Assembly: GCA_023438065.1 (NCBI GenBank)
Contig: JAEXRH010000012.1
Coordinates: forward strand, 496,001 to 560,000
Origin: Spirochaetota bacterium
GTDB taxonomy: Bacteria > Spirochaetota > Spirochaetia > Treponematales > Treponemataceae
Length of the DNA: 64,000 nucleotides
Direction: 5' to 3'
Shown: one piece after another, positions 22,878 through 30,399 of the stretch
Numbering within the stretch: the stretch's first letter is position 1
How the letters are laid out: the number at the start of each line of letters is the position of its first letter
The notes under the pieces: model-generated
Told to the model about the DNA's origin: nothing
The model's input: the letters and a program-made list of their open reading frames with translations, nothing else
Database searches by the model: none
Translations under genes and position numbers: made by a program

Positions 22878-24047
22878 ATGCCCGATATCTCCCGCTTCCA
22901 GAAAGCCATCCGCGAGGAGCGCCTCGATGGATGGCTTTTCGTTAATTTTGCCCATCGAGACAGGTTAACCGATTCACTCCTCGGCCTCGCGCCCGATGCC
23001 GTCTCCACGAGACGGTGGTTTTTCTTCGTGCCCGCGGAGGGCGAGCCGGTCAAGGTCGTTCACGCGATCGAGCCCTCGATACTCGATACCCTTCACGGTT
23101 CCAAATCCCTCTATTACGCGTACGAGGAGCTTACGCGCGTTATTTCAACCTTCGCGGGAAAGCGCGTAGCCATCCTGTCCGACCCGACCATCCAGGTCCT
23201 TTCGACCTTCGATGCCGCCTCCGCCGAGCTTATCAGAAACCTCGGGATCGAAACCGTGAGCGCGGCGGGACTCGTGCAGCGCGCGCGCGGGATTCTCGAT
23301 CGCGACGGGATCGCGAGTCACGAGCGGGCGTCCAAAAGCCTCTACGCCATCGTCAGAAAGTCCTGGACTTTCGTCGAGGCGGCCTTCGCGCGGGGCGAAG
23401 CACCCTTCGAGGCGGCGATCCGGGACTACATGCTCTCGCTTCTCGCGTCCGACGGCCTCATAACCGACCATCCACCGATCGTCGCCGCCGGGGTACACTC
23501 GGGGGATCCCCATTATTGCGTAACCGGCACGGGGAACCGCGTTCGGACCGGCGAGATCCTGCAGTTCGACATCTGGGCGAAAACTCCCGGAGGGATCTAC
23601 GCGGACATCTCCTGGGTCGGTTTTACCGGATCTCACGTACCGGAGCGAGCCCGCGAGCGATTTTCACTTCTCTGCGACGCCCGAGACCGGGCGGTATCTG
23701 CCATCGAGAAAAGCCTCGGCGCGGGTATGTCCCCGACGGGAGCCGGGATCGACCGGATCGTCCGGGAGCGGTTGCTTGAGAGCTTTCCTCCCGAGGCTAT
23801 CCGGCACCGGACCGGTCACGGCATCGACGAGGAATGCCACGGAGCCGGGGTCAATCTCGACTCCGTCGAGTTTCCCGATACCCGAAGAATACTCGAGGGG
23901 AGCTGTTTTTCGGTCGAGCCCGGTATATACTTCGAAGATGAGGGATATCGTACGGAAATCGACGTGTATATCTCCAACGGCAAGCCCGTGATTTCGGGCG
24001 ACGGCGTCCAAACCGCCCTATTACATTTCCAGGAATCTATCGCATGA
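22878..24047 (+). CDS. M24-family metallopeptidase (Xaa-Pro aminopeptidase-like)
   Basis: 389 residues. N-terminal creatinase-like domain (about 1-165) and C-terminal pita-bread domain. The metal ligands are visible: Asp in LQFDIWAKTPGG, Asp in IYADISW, His in RTGHGIDEECHG, Glu in FSVEPGIYF and Glu in YRTEIDVYI. Known activity: removing an N-terminal residue before proline from peptides. The ribosome site is weak, perhaps because of coupling with the upstream gene. Its stop overlaps the DHH gene (ATGA). Confidence 0.88.
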   Translation: MPDISRFQKAIREERLDGWLFVNFAHRDRLTDSLLGLAPDAVSTRRWFFFVPAEGEPVKVVHAIEPSILDTLHGSKSLYYAYEELTRVISTFAGKRVAILSDPTIQVLSTFDAASAELIRNLGIETVSAAGLVQRARGILDRDGIASHERASKSLYAIVRKSWTFVEAAFARGEAPFEAAIRDYMLSLLASDGLITDHPPIVAAGVHSGDPHYCVTGTGNRVRTGEILQFDIWAKTPGGIYADISWVGFTGSHVPERARERFSLLCDARDRAVSAIEKSLGAGMSPTGAGIDRIVRERLLESFPPEAIRHRTGHGIDEECHGAGVNLDSVEFPDTRRILEGSCFSVEPGIYFEDEGYRTEIDVYISNGKPVISGDGVQTALLHFQESIA

Positions 24048-25024
24048 AAACAGTACCGCCTGAATTGCTTGGCTTTCTCTCCCGCTATCAAACCTATATT
24101 CTCGCAGGCCACCGCGAGCCCGACGGGGATTGCATCGGGAGCATCCTCGCGCTCTCCTCATTTTTGCTCCGCAAGGGCAAGAAAACGATCCTTCTTTCCT
24201 CGGGACCCTTCAAGCGCCCGGAGATCAAGAAATATGAAAGCCTTTTCAAGTCCGCCATCGATCCCGAGGAAATGGGCGACGGGACCGCGGTCGTCGTCAT
24301 CGACTGCTCGAATATCGACCGCGTCGGGGACGCCGCGAAGGGGCTCGACCGCTTCCCTCAAGCGATCATCGACCACCACGCCACGAACGACAGCGACCAC
24401 GAATACGCCTTCGTCGACGGAACCGCGCCCGCGACGACCCTCCTCATACAGTCCATAATTGAGGCAAGCGGCGACACCCCAACCCACGACGAGGCGAATT
24501 TCCTTCTTTTCGGGCTTTGCACCGATACCGGGTTCTTCCGCCACCTCGACGACAAGAGCGCGCCGGCCTTCGAGCACACCGCGAGGCTCGTCCGCGCGGG
24601 CGCGAACCCCAAGAAAACCTTCGCGTGCATGAATAGCGGAAAGTCGTTCGGCTCGAGAATCCTAATCTCCCGAATTCTTTCCCGCATGAAGCCCTATTAC
24701 GGCGGAAGACTTATCGTGTCCTACGAGACGATCGAGGATACCGAGGAGCACGGGCTCGAGGGGCGCGATTCCGACTCGATCTATCAGCTCATTCAAAGCG
24801 TCGCGGGCGTTGAGGCAATCGTGCTCGTCAGGCAGGAAACGGAATCCCGCTGCTCGGTCGGATTCCGCTCACTCGACCGGGTCGACGTCAGCAAAGTCGC
24901 CTCCGCGTTCGGCGGCGGCGGCCATCGTCAGGCGTCGGGACTCAGCATCGAAGGACTCATCGACGATCTCATCCCGCGGTTCGTGTCGGCCTTCGGCGAT
25001 CAATTTCCCGGCATCGATCCGTAA
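24044..25024 (+). CDS. DHH-family phosphoesterase, NrnA-like
   Basis: 326 residues. DHH domain with LAGHREPDGDCIGSILAL, VVVIDCSNIDR and IIDHHATND, and a C-terminal DHHA1 domain with FGGGGHRQASG. This is the layout of NrnA/bifunctional oligoribonuclease-pAp phosphatase enzymes that finish RNA decay (nanoRNA) and may hydrolyse pAp or linear dinucleotides such as pApA. The latter would link it to the c-di-AMP cyclase gene at 57937-58752, an inference. Confidence 0.88.
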   Translation: MKTVPPELLGFLSRYQTYILAGHREPDGDCIGSILALSSFLLRKGKKTILLSSGPFKRPEIKKYESLFKSAIDPEEMGDGTAVVVIDCSNIDRVGDAAKGLDRFPQAIIDHHATNDSDHEYAFVDGTAPATTLLIQSIIEASGDTPTHDEANFLLFGLCTDTGFFRHLDDKSAPAFEHTARLVRAGANPKKTFACMNSGKSFGSRILISRILSRMKPYYGGRLIVSYETIEDTEEHGLEGRDSDSIYQLIQSVAGVEAIVLVRQETESRCSVGFRSLDRVDVSKVASAFGGGGHRQASGLSIEGLIDDLIPRFVSAFGDQFPGIDP

Positions 25025-25186
25025 CGCGATTTGTACGCGGCTTGATCCGGTCACTCCCTCGTTGGTGATACCGCCAGAGGGACTCGAGCGGTGTAGAATG
25101 CCCGTTGAATTCAGGAATTCAGCTTTTTCGCCGTCATTCCGCCGATTTTGGCCCCTGAGGTCGCTTTTTACCCCGTTCGACACCCC

Positions 25187-25203
25187 TTGGCACGAGTTTT
25201 GCT
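25187..25203 (+). promoter_or_regulatory. Sigma-54 (RpoN) promoter
   Basis: TTGGCACGAGTTTTGCT matches the consensus TTGGCACG-N4-TTGCT with GG and GC exactly 10 bp apart. It sits 24 bp before the start codon, so transcription would begin just upstream of the AAGGAG site. No enhancer-binding site could be recognised in the 160 bp before it. Confidence 0.8.
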
Positions 25204-25226
25204 CAGCTACCGGCCAAGGAGTGACT

Positions 25227-26132
25227 ATGATCGACGAACACCTGCTTGACGCCGTACGCAACTATCACCGCGAACCCGACGACATGAAGCTTGAAAACGC
25301 GGTTCGGGAACTCGGGGCCTTCCTCTACCGGGGACTCGGCCGGTTCAGGATTGATTGCCGAAACGAGGATTCGCGGAGCGATTTCATCGCCTGGCTCTAC
25401 CCTCGCCTGCCTTCAATCGTCCGCCACTGGGACGAAAGGCGATCCTCGTTCGGTACCTATATTACCTGGGTCGTCCGCCTGTCATGGCGTACCTTTTGGC
25501 GCGACCGATACGGCCGGGAAGCGCGCCAGAGGATTCTCGAGGCTGACGCGTTCACGACACTCGTCAGCGAGGAGACGGATCGTTCAAACTCGTCTGACTG
25601 GAACGTCTGCGCGGACGGACAGGAGGACTATTTCCCCGACGCGCGAACGCGCCACCGGGGATACGTGGCGCCGAAAAGCGCGAAGCGCAAGGAACTGGAG
25701 GCGAGAAAGGTATTCATCCTCGCCTGCAAGGCGGGAAATTTCCTCGACGAGTCCGCGGTCGCCAAGATCGCGAGCCTTACGGGCTACGGGGAAGAGTATG
25801 TCAGATCCACGCTCGAGATCATCAAGGAGAAGTGCGCCCGGAAGCGGGAGCTGTTGCGAGGATTGCGGGAGCGCGAAAACGCGTGCTACATCCGCGCCCA
25901 GCGATGCCTTTTCGAGATGAAATTCCTCGAACGCGAATCGTCGCGCCACCGAGCCCTCGAGCGTGAATACGAGTATTGCGTCAAAAGACTCGAACGGCTG
26001 AGAGCTCAGTCAGCCCGGCAGGTCAAGAGTCCGAGCAATCGTTTCATCGCCGCGACGCTCGGTCTCAGCCGGGGAACCGTGGACACGACCCTTGCGTCCG
26101 CGCTTCAGGAAGGGTATCCTGACGAATCATGA
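25227..26132 (+). CDS. Sigma-70-like DNA-binding protein, unknown role
   Basis: 301 residues; AAGGAG 5 nt before the ATG settles the start. Residues about 40-105 (CRNEDSRSDFIAWLYPRLPSIVRHWDERRSSFGTYITWVVRLSWRTFWRDRYGREARQ) follow the pattern of sigma-70 region 2 (core binding and -10 recognition). The C-terminus, SNRFIAATLGLSRGTVDTTLASALQ, is a helix-turn-helix as in region 4. The middle is charged and helical with Cys residues. It is longer than ordinary ECF sigma factors and lacks a clean region 4, so it may be a divergent sigma factor or a regulator built from the same parts. Coupled by ATGA overlap to rdgB. Confidence 0.65.
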   Translation: MIDEHLLDAVRNYHREPDDMKLENAVRELGAFLYRGLGRFRIDCRNEDSRSDFIAWLYPRLPSIVRHWDERRSSFGTYITWVVRLSWRTFWRDRYGREARQRILEADAFTTLVSEETDRSNSSDWNVCADGQEDYFPDARTRHRGYVAPKSAKRKELEARKVFILACKAGNFLDESAVAKIASLTGYGEEYVRSTLEIIKEKCARKRELLRGLRERENACYIRAQRCLFEMKFLERESSRHRALEREYEYCVKRLERLRAQSARQVKSPSNRFIAATLGLSRGTVDTTLASALQEGYPDES

Positions 26133-26707
26133 AGATATACTTTGCGACGGGGAACGCCCACAAACGGGAGGAACTCGCGAGAATCCTCCCCGACCACGAC
26201 ATTGTCATGCCCGCGGACGACGGCATCGCCTTCGATCCCGAGGAGACGGAAGATACCTTCTTCGGAAACTCGCTCATCAAGGCGCGCGCGCTGTGGGAAC
26301 TGACGCGCTGTCCCGTCATCGCCGACGATTCGGGCATCTGCGTCGACGCCCTTGGCGGCGAGCCGGGAGTGCGATCGGCCCGCTACGGCTCGGAAACGGG
26401 CGCGCTACTCGATTCCGCTGGACGGAACGAGCTCCTCCTTTCGAGGATGCGGGAAATCGGTAATCGCTCGTGCCGGTTCGTCTGCAACATGGTGCTCTTT
26501 TTCGGCCCCGACCGGTTCATTTCCGTGCAGGAAACCCTCGAGGGGGAGCTGATCCGAGAAACGCGCGGAACGGGCGGGTTCGGGTACGATCCGCTCGTGC
26601 TCGTGCCCGAACTCGGCTTGACGGTCGCCGAGCTTCCTCCCGGGAAAAAGGACGAGCTCTCGCATCGGGGAAAGGCGGCGCGCGCTATCGCGCGGTTTCT
26701 TTCCTGA
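26129..26707 (+). CDS. rdgB: XTP/dITP diphosphatase (RdgB/HAM1)
   Basis: 192 residues. Starts MKIYFATGNAHKREEL (nucleotide-binding SerThr/Asn-Lys motif), then EDTFFGNSLIKARAL, CPVIADDSGICVDALGGEPGVRSARYG (catalytic Asp) and GTGGFGYDPLVL, KDELSHRGKAARAI. Cleans the nucleotide pool by converting (d)ITP and XTP to monophosphates. Its 3' end overlaps the convergent methyltransferase by 23 bp. Confidence 0.93.
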   Translation: MKIYFATGNAHKREELARILPDHDIVMPADDGIAFDPEETEDTFFGNSLIKARALWELTRCPVIADDSGICVDALGGEPGVRSARYGSETGALLDSAGRNELLLSRMREIGNRSCRFVCNMVLFFGPDRFISVQETLEGELIRETRGTGGFGYDPLVLVPELGLTVAELPPGKKDELSHRGKAARAIARFLS

Positions 26708-27398
26708 AAACGTGGACATGGGGCGCGGCCTCGCCGAGGTAGACGAGGCCCGCTTCCCCCGCCACATGGCAGAGCGCCTTTTTGCTGTAAAAGGATACGT
26801 GGGTTGGATCCTGGCGATACCACCACGAGAGAAACGGGCCATAGTCCCCGTCCGTCCGCGGCGGGAGCGTGTCGACAAGGCGCGTGCCGATGGCCGCGAA
26901 GCCTCCGCTCCTCACTGACTCGGATAGCCGGGCGAAGTCCTCCCGGGGTGTCTTGAAATGCTCGGCGACCTCGAGGCAGGTCACGAGATCGGCGCCGCCG
27001 GGAAAGCGTTCCGTATCCTTCGCGAAAAACGGGTCCCATCCGCGGGCGTCAAGGCCTTTTTCGCGCATCAGGGCGACCAGGGCCGGCTCCGGACCGCTTC
27101 CGTAATCGAAAATCTTCCACGATTCGCAAAACCCCGCGTCGACTATCGACGGAAAGGTTATGACCGAGCCGAAAAACGCCTCGAGATAGGACCGGTACCC
27201 GGGGTTTTCCGGGGAATTCTCGTGAAGGGTATAGCGCCGGCGTTCGGCCTCCTCGTCGAGGAGCATGGACGGGTCCCGGAAGATCCCGCCGCAGGTTGCG
27301 CACGCCCAATAGGCTGTGCCCGCGGTCGTTATCCGGCGCCCCGTGCCCGACCGGCAAAAAAGGCAAATTTCGTCTTTTTTTTTCTCAAAACCGCTCAA
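26685..27398 (-). CDS. Zinc-ribbon class I SAM methyltransferase
   Basis: 237 residues. A short zinc ribbon (CLFC...CATC, residues 12-36) precedes a methyltransferase domain with the SAM loop FDYGSGPEPALVALMREKG, acidic strand end ARGWDPFF, and VTCLEVAEHFKTP, as in the Methyltransf_23 group. The start is a TTG at 27398 with AGGGG about 8 nt upstream; the nearby ATG at 27405 is out of frame and stops after six codons. An A9 run lies in codons 5-8. Substrate unknown. Confidence 0.78.
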   Translation of the reverse strand: MSGFEKKKDEICLFCRSGTGRRITTAGTAYWACATCGGIFRDPSMLLDEEAERRRYTLHENSPENPGYRSYLEAFFGSVITFPSIVDAGFCESWKIFDYGSGPEPALVALMREKGLDARGWDPFFAKDTERFPGGADLVTCLEVAEHFKTPREDFARLSESVRSGGFAAIGTRLVDTLPPRTDGDYGPFLSWWYRQDPTHVSFYSKKALCHVAGEAGLVYLGEAAPHVHVFRKETAR

Positions 27399-27422
27399 GT
27401 TTCATCCCCTGGTTGCCGATAG
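27395..27422 (+). promoter_or_regulatory. Sigma-28 (FliA) promoter of flaB
   Basis: TCAAGTTT-N12-GCCGATAG closely follows the flagellar consensus TAAAGTTT-N11-GCCGATAA. It overlaps the start of the divergent methyltransferase gene and would give a leader of about 170 nt before the first flagellin. Confidence 0.7.
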
Positions 27423-27554
27423 AATTAACGGAGAAAGAGTACGTGTTTTTTTCGTCCTCGTCGAGAACGGAAGGAACAAACCGCTTTTTCTTCATTTTCG
27501 GCTGAACGGCTGCGGGCTTGAGGATTTCCTCAGGCGCGAAGACGCGAGGCCGGA

Positions 27555-27576
27555 CGGGAAGCATGGATGCTTCCCG
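27555..27576 (+). promoter_or_regulatory. Hairpin with GGA loop in the flaB leader (CsrA site candidate)
   Basis: CGGGAAGCA and TGCTTCCCG pair perfectly around the loop TGGA. GGA in a hairpin loop is the core of a CsrA site. It lies 36-38 nt before the start, and the Shine-Dalgarno (GGAGGA at 27591-27596) supplies a second GGA. Confidence 0.6.
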
Positions 27577-27602
27577 ACTACATATTCCATGGAGGAATAA
27601 CT

Positions 27603-28463
27603 ATGGTTATCAACCACAACCTTTCTGCGATGTTCGCCCAGCGCGAACTCGGCGTCACCAACGGCCGCATCGGCGGAGACATCGAAAAACTGTCTTCCGG
27701 CATGAGGATCAACAAAGCTGGCGACGATGCCTCCGGGCTTGCCGTTTCCGAGAAGATGAGGAGCCAGATTCGCGGTTTGAATCAGGCTTCCCAGAACGCT
27801 CAGAACGGCATCAGCTTCATCCAGGCGACCGAGGGATACCTGCAGGAAACCTCCGACATTCTCCAGAGAATCCGCGAACTGTCCGTGCAATCTTCGAACG
27901 GGATCTACTCGTCCGAGGACCGCATGCAGATCCAGGTCGAGGTTTCCCAGCTGGTGGCGGAAGTCGACAGAATCGCGAGCTCGGCCCAGTTCAACGGCAT
28001 GAACATGCTTACCGGCCGTTTCGCCCGTGAAACCGGCGAAAACACGATCACCGGATCCATGTGGTTCCACATCGGCGCCAACATGGACCAGCGCGTGCGC
28101 GTGTACATCGGCACGATGACTGCCTCCGCCCTCGGCGTTCGCAATCTCGGAAACGGCTCGATCATGAGCCTCGAGAACGCGGATTCGGCGAATCGCAGCA
28201 TCGGCGTCATCGATGAAGCCCTCAAGAGCATCAACAAGCAGCGCGCGGACCTCGGTGCCTACCAGAACCGCCTTACGCACGCCGTTGGTGGCTTGAACAT
28301 CGGTGCCGAGAATCTGCAGGCCGCCGAGTCGCGCATCCGCGATTCCGACATGGCCAAGCAGATGGTCGAGTACACCAAGAACCAGGTGCTCTCGCAGTCC
28401 GGTACGGCCATGCTTGCGCAGGCGAACCAGTCGAGCCAGCAGGTCTTGTCGCTTCTGAGATAA
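27603..28463 (+). CDS. flaB: Flagellin FlaB, periplasmic flagellar core (first copy)
   Basis: 286 residues. Conserved flagellin ends: MVINHNLSAMFAQRELG...IEKLSSGMRINKAGDDASGLAVSEKMRSQIRGLNQASQNAQNGISFIQATEGYL (D0/D1) and the C-terminal ESRIRDSDMAKQMVEYTKNQVLSQSGTAMLAQANQSSQQVLSLLR. The central domain is almost absent, as in all spirochaete FlaB proteins, which polymerise in the periplasm. No signal peptide; export is by the flagellar type III route with FliS-like help. ATG at 27603 follows GGAGG. A second copy lies 386 bp downstream. Confidence 0.96.
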   Translation: MVINHNLSAMFAQRELGVTNGRIGGDIEKLSSGMRINKAGDDASGLAVSEKMRSQIRGLNQASQNAQNGISFIQATEGYLQETSDILQRIRELSVQSSNGIYSSEDRMQIQVEVSQLVAEVDRIASSAQFNGMNMLTGRFARETGENTITGSMWFHIGANMDQRVRVYIGTMTASALGVRNLGNGSIMSLENADSANRSIGVIDEALKSINKQRADLGAYQNRLTHAVGGLNIGAENLQAAESRIRDSDMAKQMVEYTKNQVLSQSGTAMLAQANQSSQQVLSLLR

Positions 28464-28482
28464 CGTAGTATACTGTGAAAGG

Positions 28483-28514
28483 GTTGGAGTCGGTCTTCGG
28501 GCCGATTCCAACCA
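28483..28514 (+). terminator. Stem-loop after first flaB
   Basis: GGTTGGAGTCGG pairs with CCGATTCCAACC (one G-T). There is no T-run (AATTTA follows), so it may be an mRNA 3'-end stabiliser or partial terminator. The following 330 bp to the next flaB contains several more short GC-rich hairpins and no gene. Confidence 0.55.
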
Positions 28515-28808
28515 ATTTACGGTAAACCTGCCTCCCTGAGGCGGGTTGAACCCGTTTACGGGGTATTTTCCCCCCGCGACGGGTTTGCGCGACGCGACGA
28601 TCCCCTTCCCTTTCACGAGGCAGGGCCAACGCCGAAGCGATCTTTGAAAAACACCTTCCTTGAGGTGAGCATGTCACGGTATTGACGGTTTCGTTCAAGC
28701 CATCAGGCGAAAAAGCGGAACCATCAGTGCCGTGTCCAACGAGTCCGGGTACGGAGGAGGCGCTTTCGTCTTCCGCATCCTGAATTCGTCACATGCGGCG
28801 CTCCCGTC

Positions 28809-28823
28809 GGGCACGGAATGCCT
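28809..28823 (+). promoter_or_regulatory. Hairpin with GGA loop in second flaB leader (CsrA site candidate)
   Basis: GGGCA and TGCCT (one G-T) close the loop CGGAA. The GGA lies 33-35 nt before the start codon, nearly the same place as in the first flaB leader, and the Shine-Dalgarno is again AAGGAGG. Confidence 0.55.
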
Positions 28824-28849
28824 TACGGGGATATTTCAAGGAGGGTCAT

Positions 28850-29704
28850 ATGGTAATTAACCACAACATGAGCGCTATGTATGCTCAGCGGCAGACCGGC
28901 AACATCGAAACCGGAATGCAGCAGAACATCGAAAAGCTCTCAAGCGGTCAACGAATCAACCGAGCGGGGGACGACGCTTCCGGTCTTGCCGTATCCGAAA
29001 AGATGCGCAGCCAGATCAGGGGTCTTAACCAGGCCGGACAGAATATCCAGAATGGCGTATCGTTCATTCAGGCTACCGAAGGGTACCTGACCGAGACGAC
29101 CGACATTATCCAGAGACTTCGCGAGCTTTCGGTCCAGTCGGCGAACGGAATTTACTCCGCCGAGGACAGGATGCAGATCCAGGTCGAGGTTTCCCAGCTC
29201 GTAGATGAAGTTAACCGCATTGCCAGCCACGCACAGTTCAACGGAATGAACATCCTTACCGGAAGGTTCGCGAAGGATTCCACCCAGGGACCGATGCAGC
29301 TTCAGGTCGGCGCCAACGTCGATCAGAGCGAGAAGATCTTTATCGGGACCATGACCGCCACGGCTCTTGGTCTTGCCGGAACCCAGGGAACGAATAATTC
29401 TATGATTTCACTATCATCCGTTGACGGCGCGAATATGGCTATCGCGTCCCTCGATTCGGCTCTCAAGACCGTTTCCAAGCAGCGCGCCGATCTCGGTGCC
29501 TACCAGAACCGGTTCGAGATGGCCTACAAGGGAATCGCGATTGCATCCGAAAACCTGCAGGCGGCGGAATCGCGGATCCGCGATACCGACATGGCAGAAG
29601 AAATGGTCTCTTTCACCAAGAACCAGATCCTTAGCCAGGCCGGAAGCGCGATGCTCGCGCAGGCGAATACGCAGCCCCAGTCGGTCCTCAGACTGATGCA
29701 GTAA
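28850..29704 (+). CDS. flaB: Flagellin FlaB, periplasmic flagellar core (second copy)
   Basis: 284 residues, closely similar to the first copy (MVINHNMSAMYAQRQTGNIETGMQQNIEKLSSGQRINRAGDDASGLAVSEKMRSQIRGLNQAGQNIQNG). C-terminus ESRIRDTDMAEEMVSFTKNQILSQAGSAMLAQANTQPQSVLRLMQ. The middle differs (DSTQGPMQLQVGANVDQSEKIFIGTM), as between FlaB paralogues in Treponema that share one filament. ATG at 28850 follows AAGGAGGG; the in-frame upstream stretch runs through the leader. No clear sigma-28 site was found in the intergenic region. Confidence 0.96.
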   Translation: MVINHNMSAMYAQRQTGNIETGMQQNIEKLSSGQRINRAGDDASGLAVSEKMRSQIRGLNQAGQNIQNGVSFIQATEGYLTETTDIIQRLRELSVQSANGIYSAEDRMQIQVEVSQLVDEVNRIASHAQFNGMNILTGRFAKDSTQGPMQLQVGANVDQSEKIFIGTMTATALGLAGTQGTNNSMISLSSVDGANMAIASLDSALKTVSKQRADLGAYQNRFEMAYKGIAIASENLQAAESRIRDTDMAEEMVSFTKNQILSQAGSAMLAQANTQPQSVLRLMQ

Positions 29705-29970
29705 TTGGACGCGCGGAAACGCGGGAAATAAAGAGAATTCTGGACGTCATCTCTTGGTTTCTCGACTGGCGGGCGACAAACCCGCCGTTTCCCGGAGGAG
29801 GAAGATGCGCCCTTCCTCTTCCCCTTACTACAAGGCCGGAGCGATCCGGTTTATCATACGTACTGGAATGGAGACGCTCACGCGTCGCCGTTCAAAGACG
29901 GCTCGCGCAAATGGCCGTTTTTCGCGTATCAGGGATGTTACGCCGCAGTCATCTTTCAAGGAGGTTGCCG

Positions 29971-30342
29971 ATGAGCATGGAAGTAACCAACATCGGGCAG
30001 CAGCTAACGGCAATGGATCGCCGTCTTGAAGGTTCAGTCAATTCATCATTACGAAGTACAGCAGTAGCTTTACAGACGGCAGAGAACGCTGCCAAGGCCT
30101 CGCAGCCCGAAAAGGCGAACGAGGAGCGGGTTTCCCGAATAGCCGATCAGATTCAGCAAGTCGCGAACGTGTTCGACCGGAAACTGAGCTTTCAGGTCAA
30201 CAAAGAGCTTGATGAGGTGATCGTCAAGGTAATCGACTCAAATACCGATAAGGTAATCAGGGAAATTCCCTCCGCCGAGATACAGAAGCTTCAGATACGG
30301 ATCAAGGAGGCATTAGGCCTTCTCTTTGACGAGTCTATATAG
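29971..30342 (+). CDS. flaG: FlaG family flagellar protein
   Basis: 123 residues. The C-terminal FlaG domain reads FQVNKELDEVIVKVIDSNTDKVIREIPSAEIQKLQIRIKEALGLLFDESI. The N-terminal 60 residues are low-complexity and polar. FlaG genes usually lie between flagellin and fliD and influence filament length. ATG at 29971 follows AAGGAGG. The 266 bp before it holds a short GC stem-loop (29768-29786) that may end the flaB transcript. Confidence 0.88.
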   Translation: MSMEVTNIGQQLTAMDRRLEGSVNSSLRSTAVALQTAENAAKASQPEKANEERVSRIADQIQQVANVFDRKLSFQVNKELDEVIVKVIDSNTDKVIREIPSAEIQKLQIRIKEALGLLFDESI

Positions 30343-30399
30343 CAGTGATCGCTGCCGTAACGCGCGTACCTCAGGTTGGAATATTTGAGGGAGGTCAGT

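Noticed and set aside
27372..27405. A9 run near the start of the methyltransferase as a phase-variation switch
   Set aside because: The ATG frame that could be joined by slippage already stops before the run, and the gene is accounted for by a TTG start with a ribosome site.
28464..28849. Short frames between the two flagellin genes
   Set aside because: None has a start with ribosome site; the interval is better explained as leader and processing hairpins.
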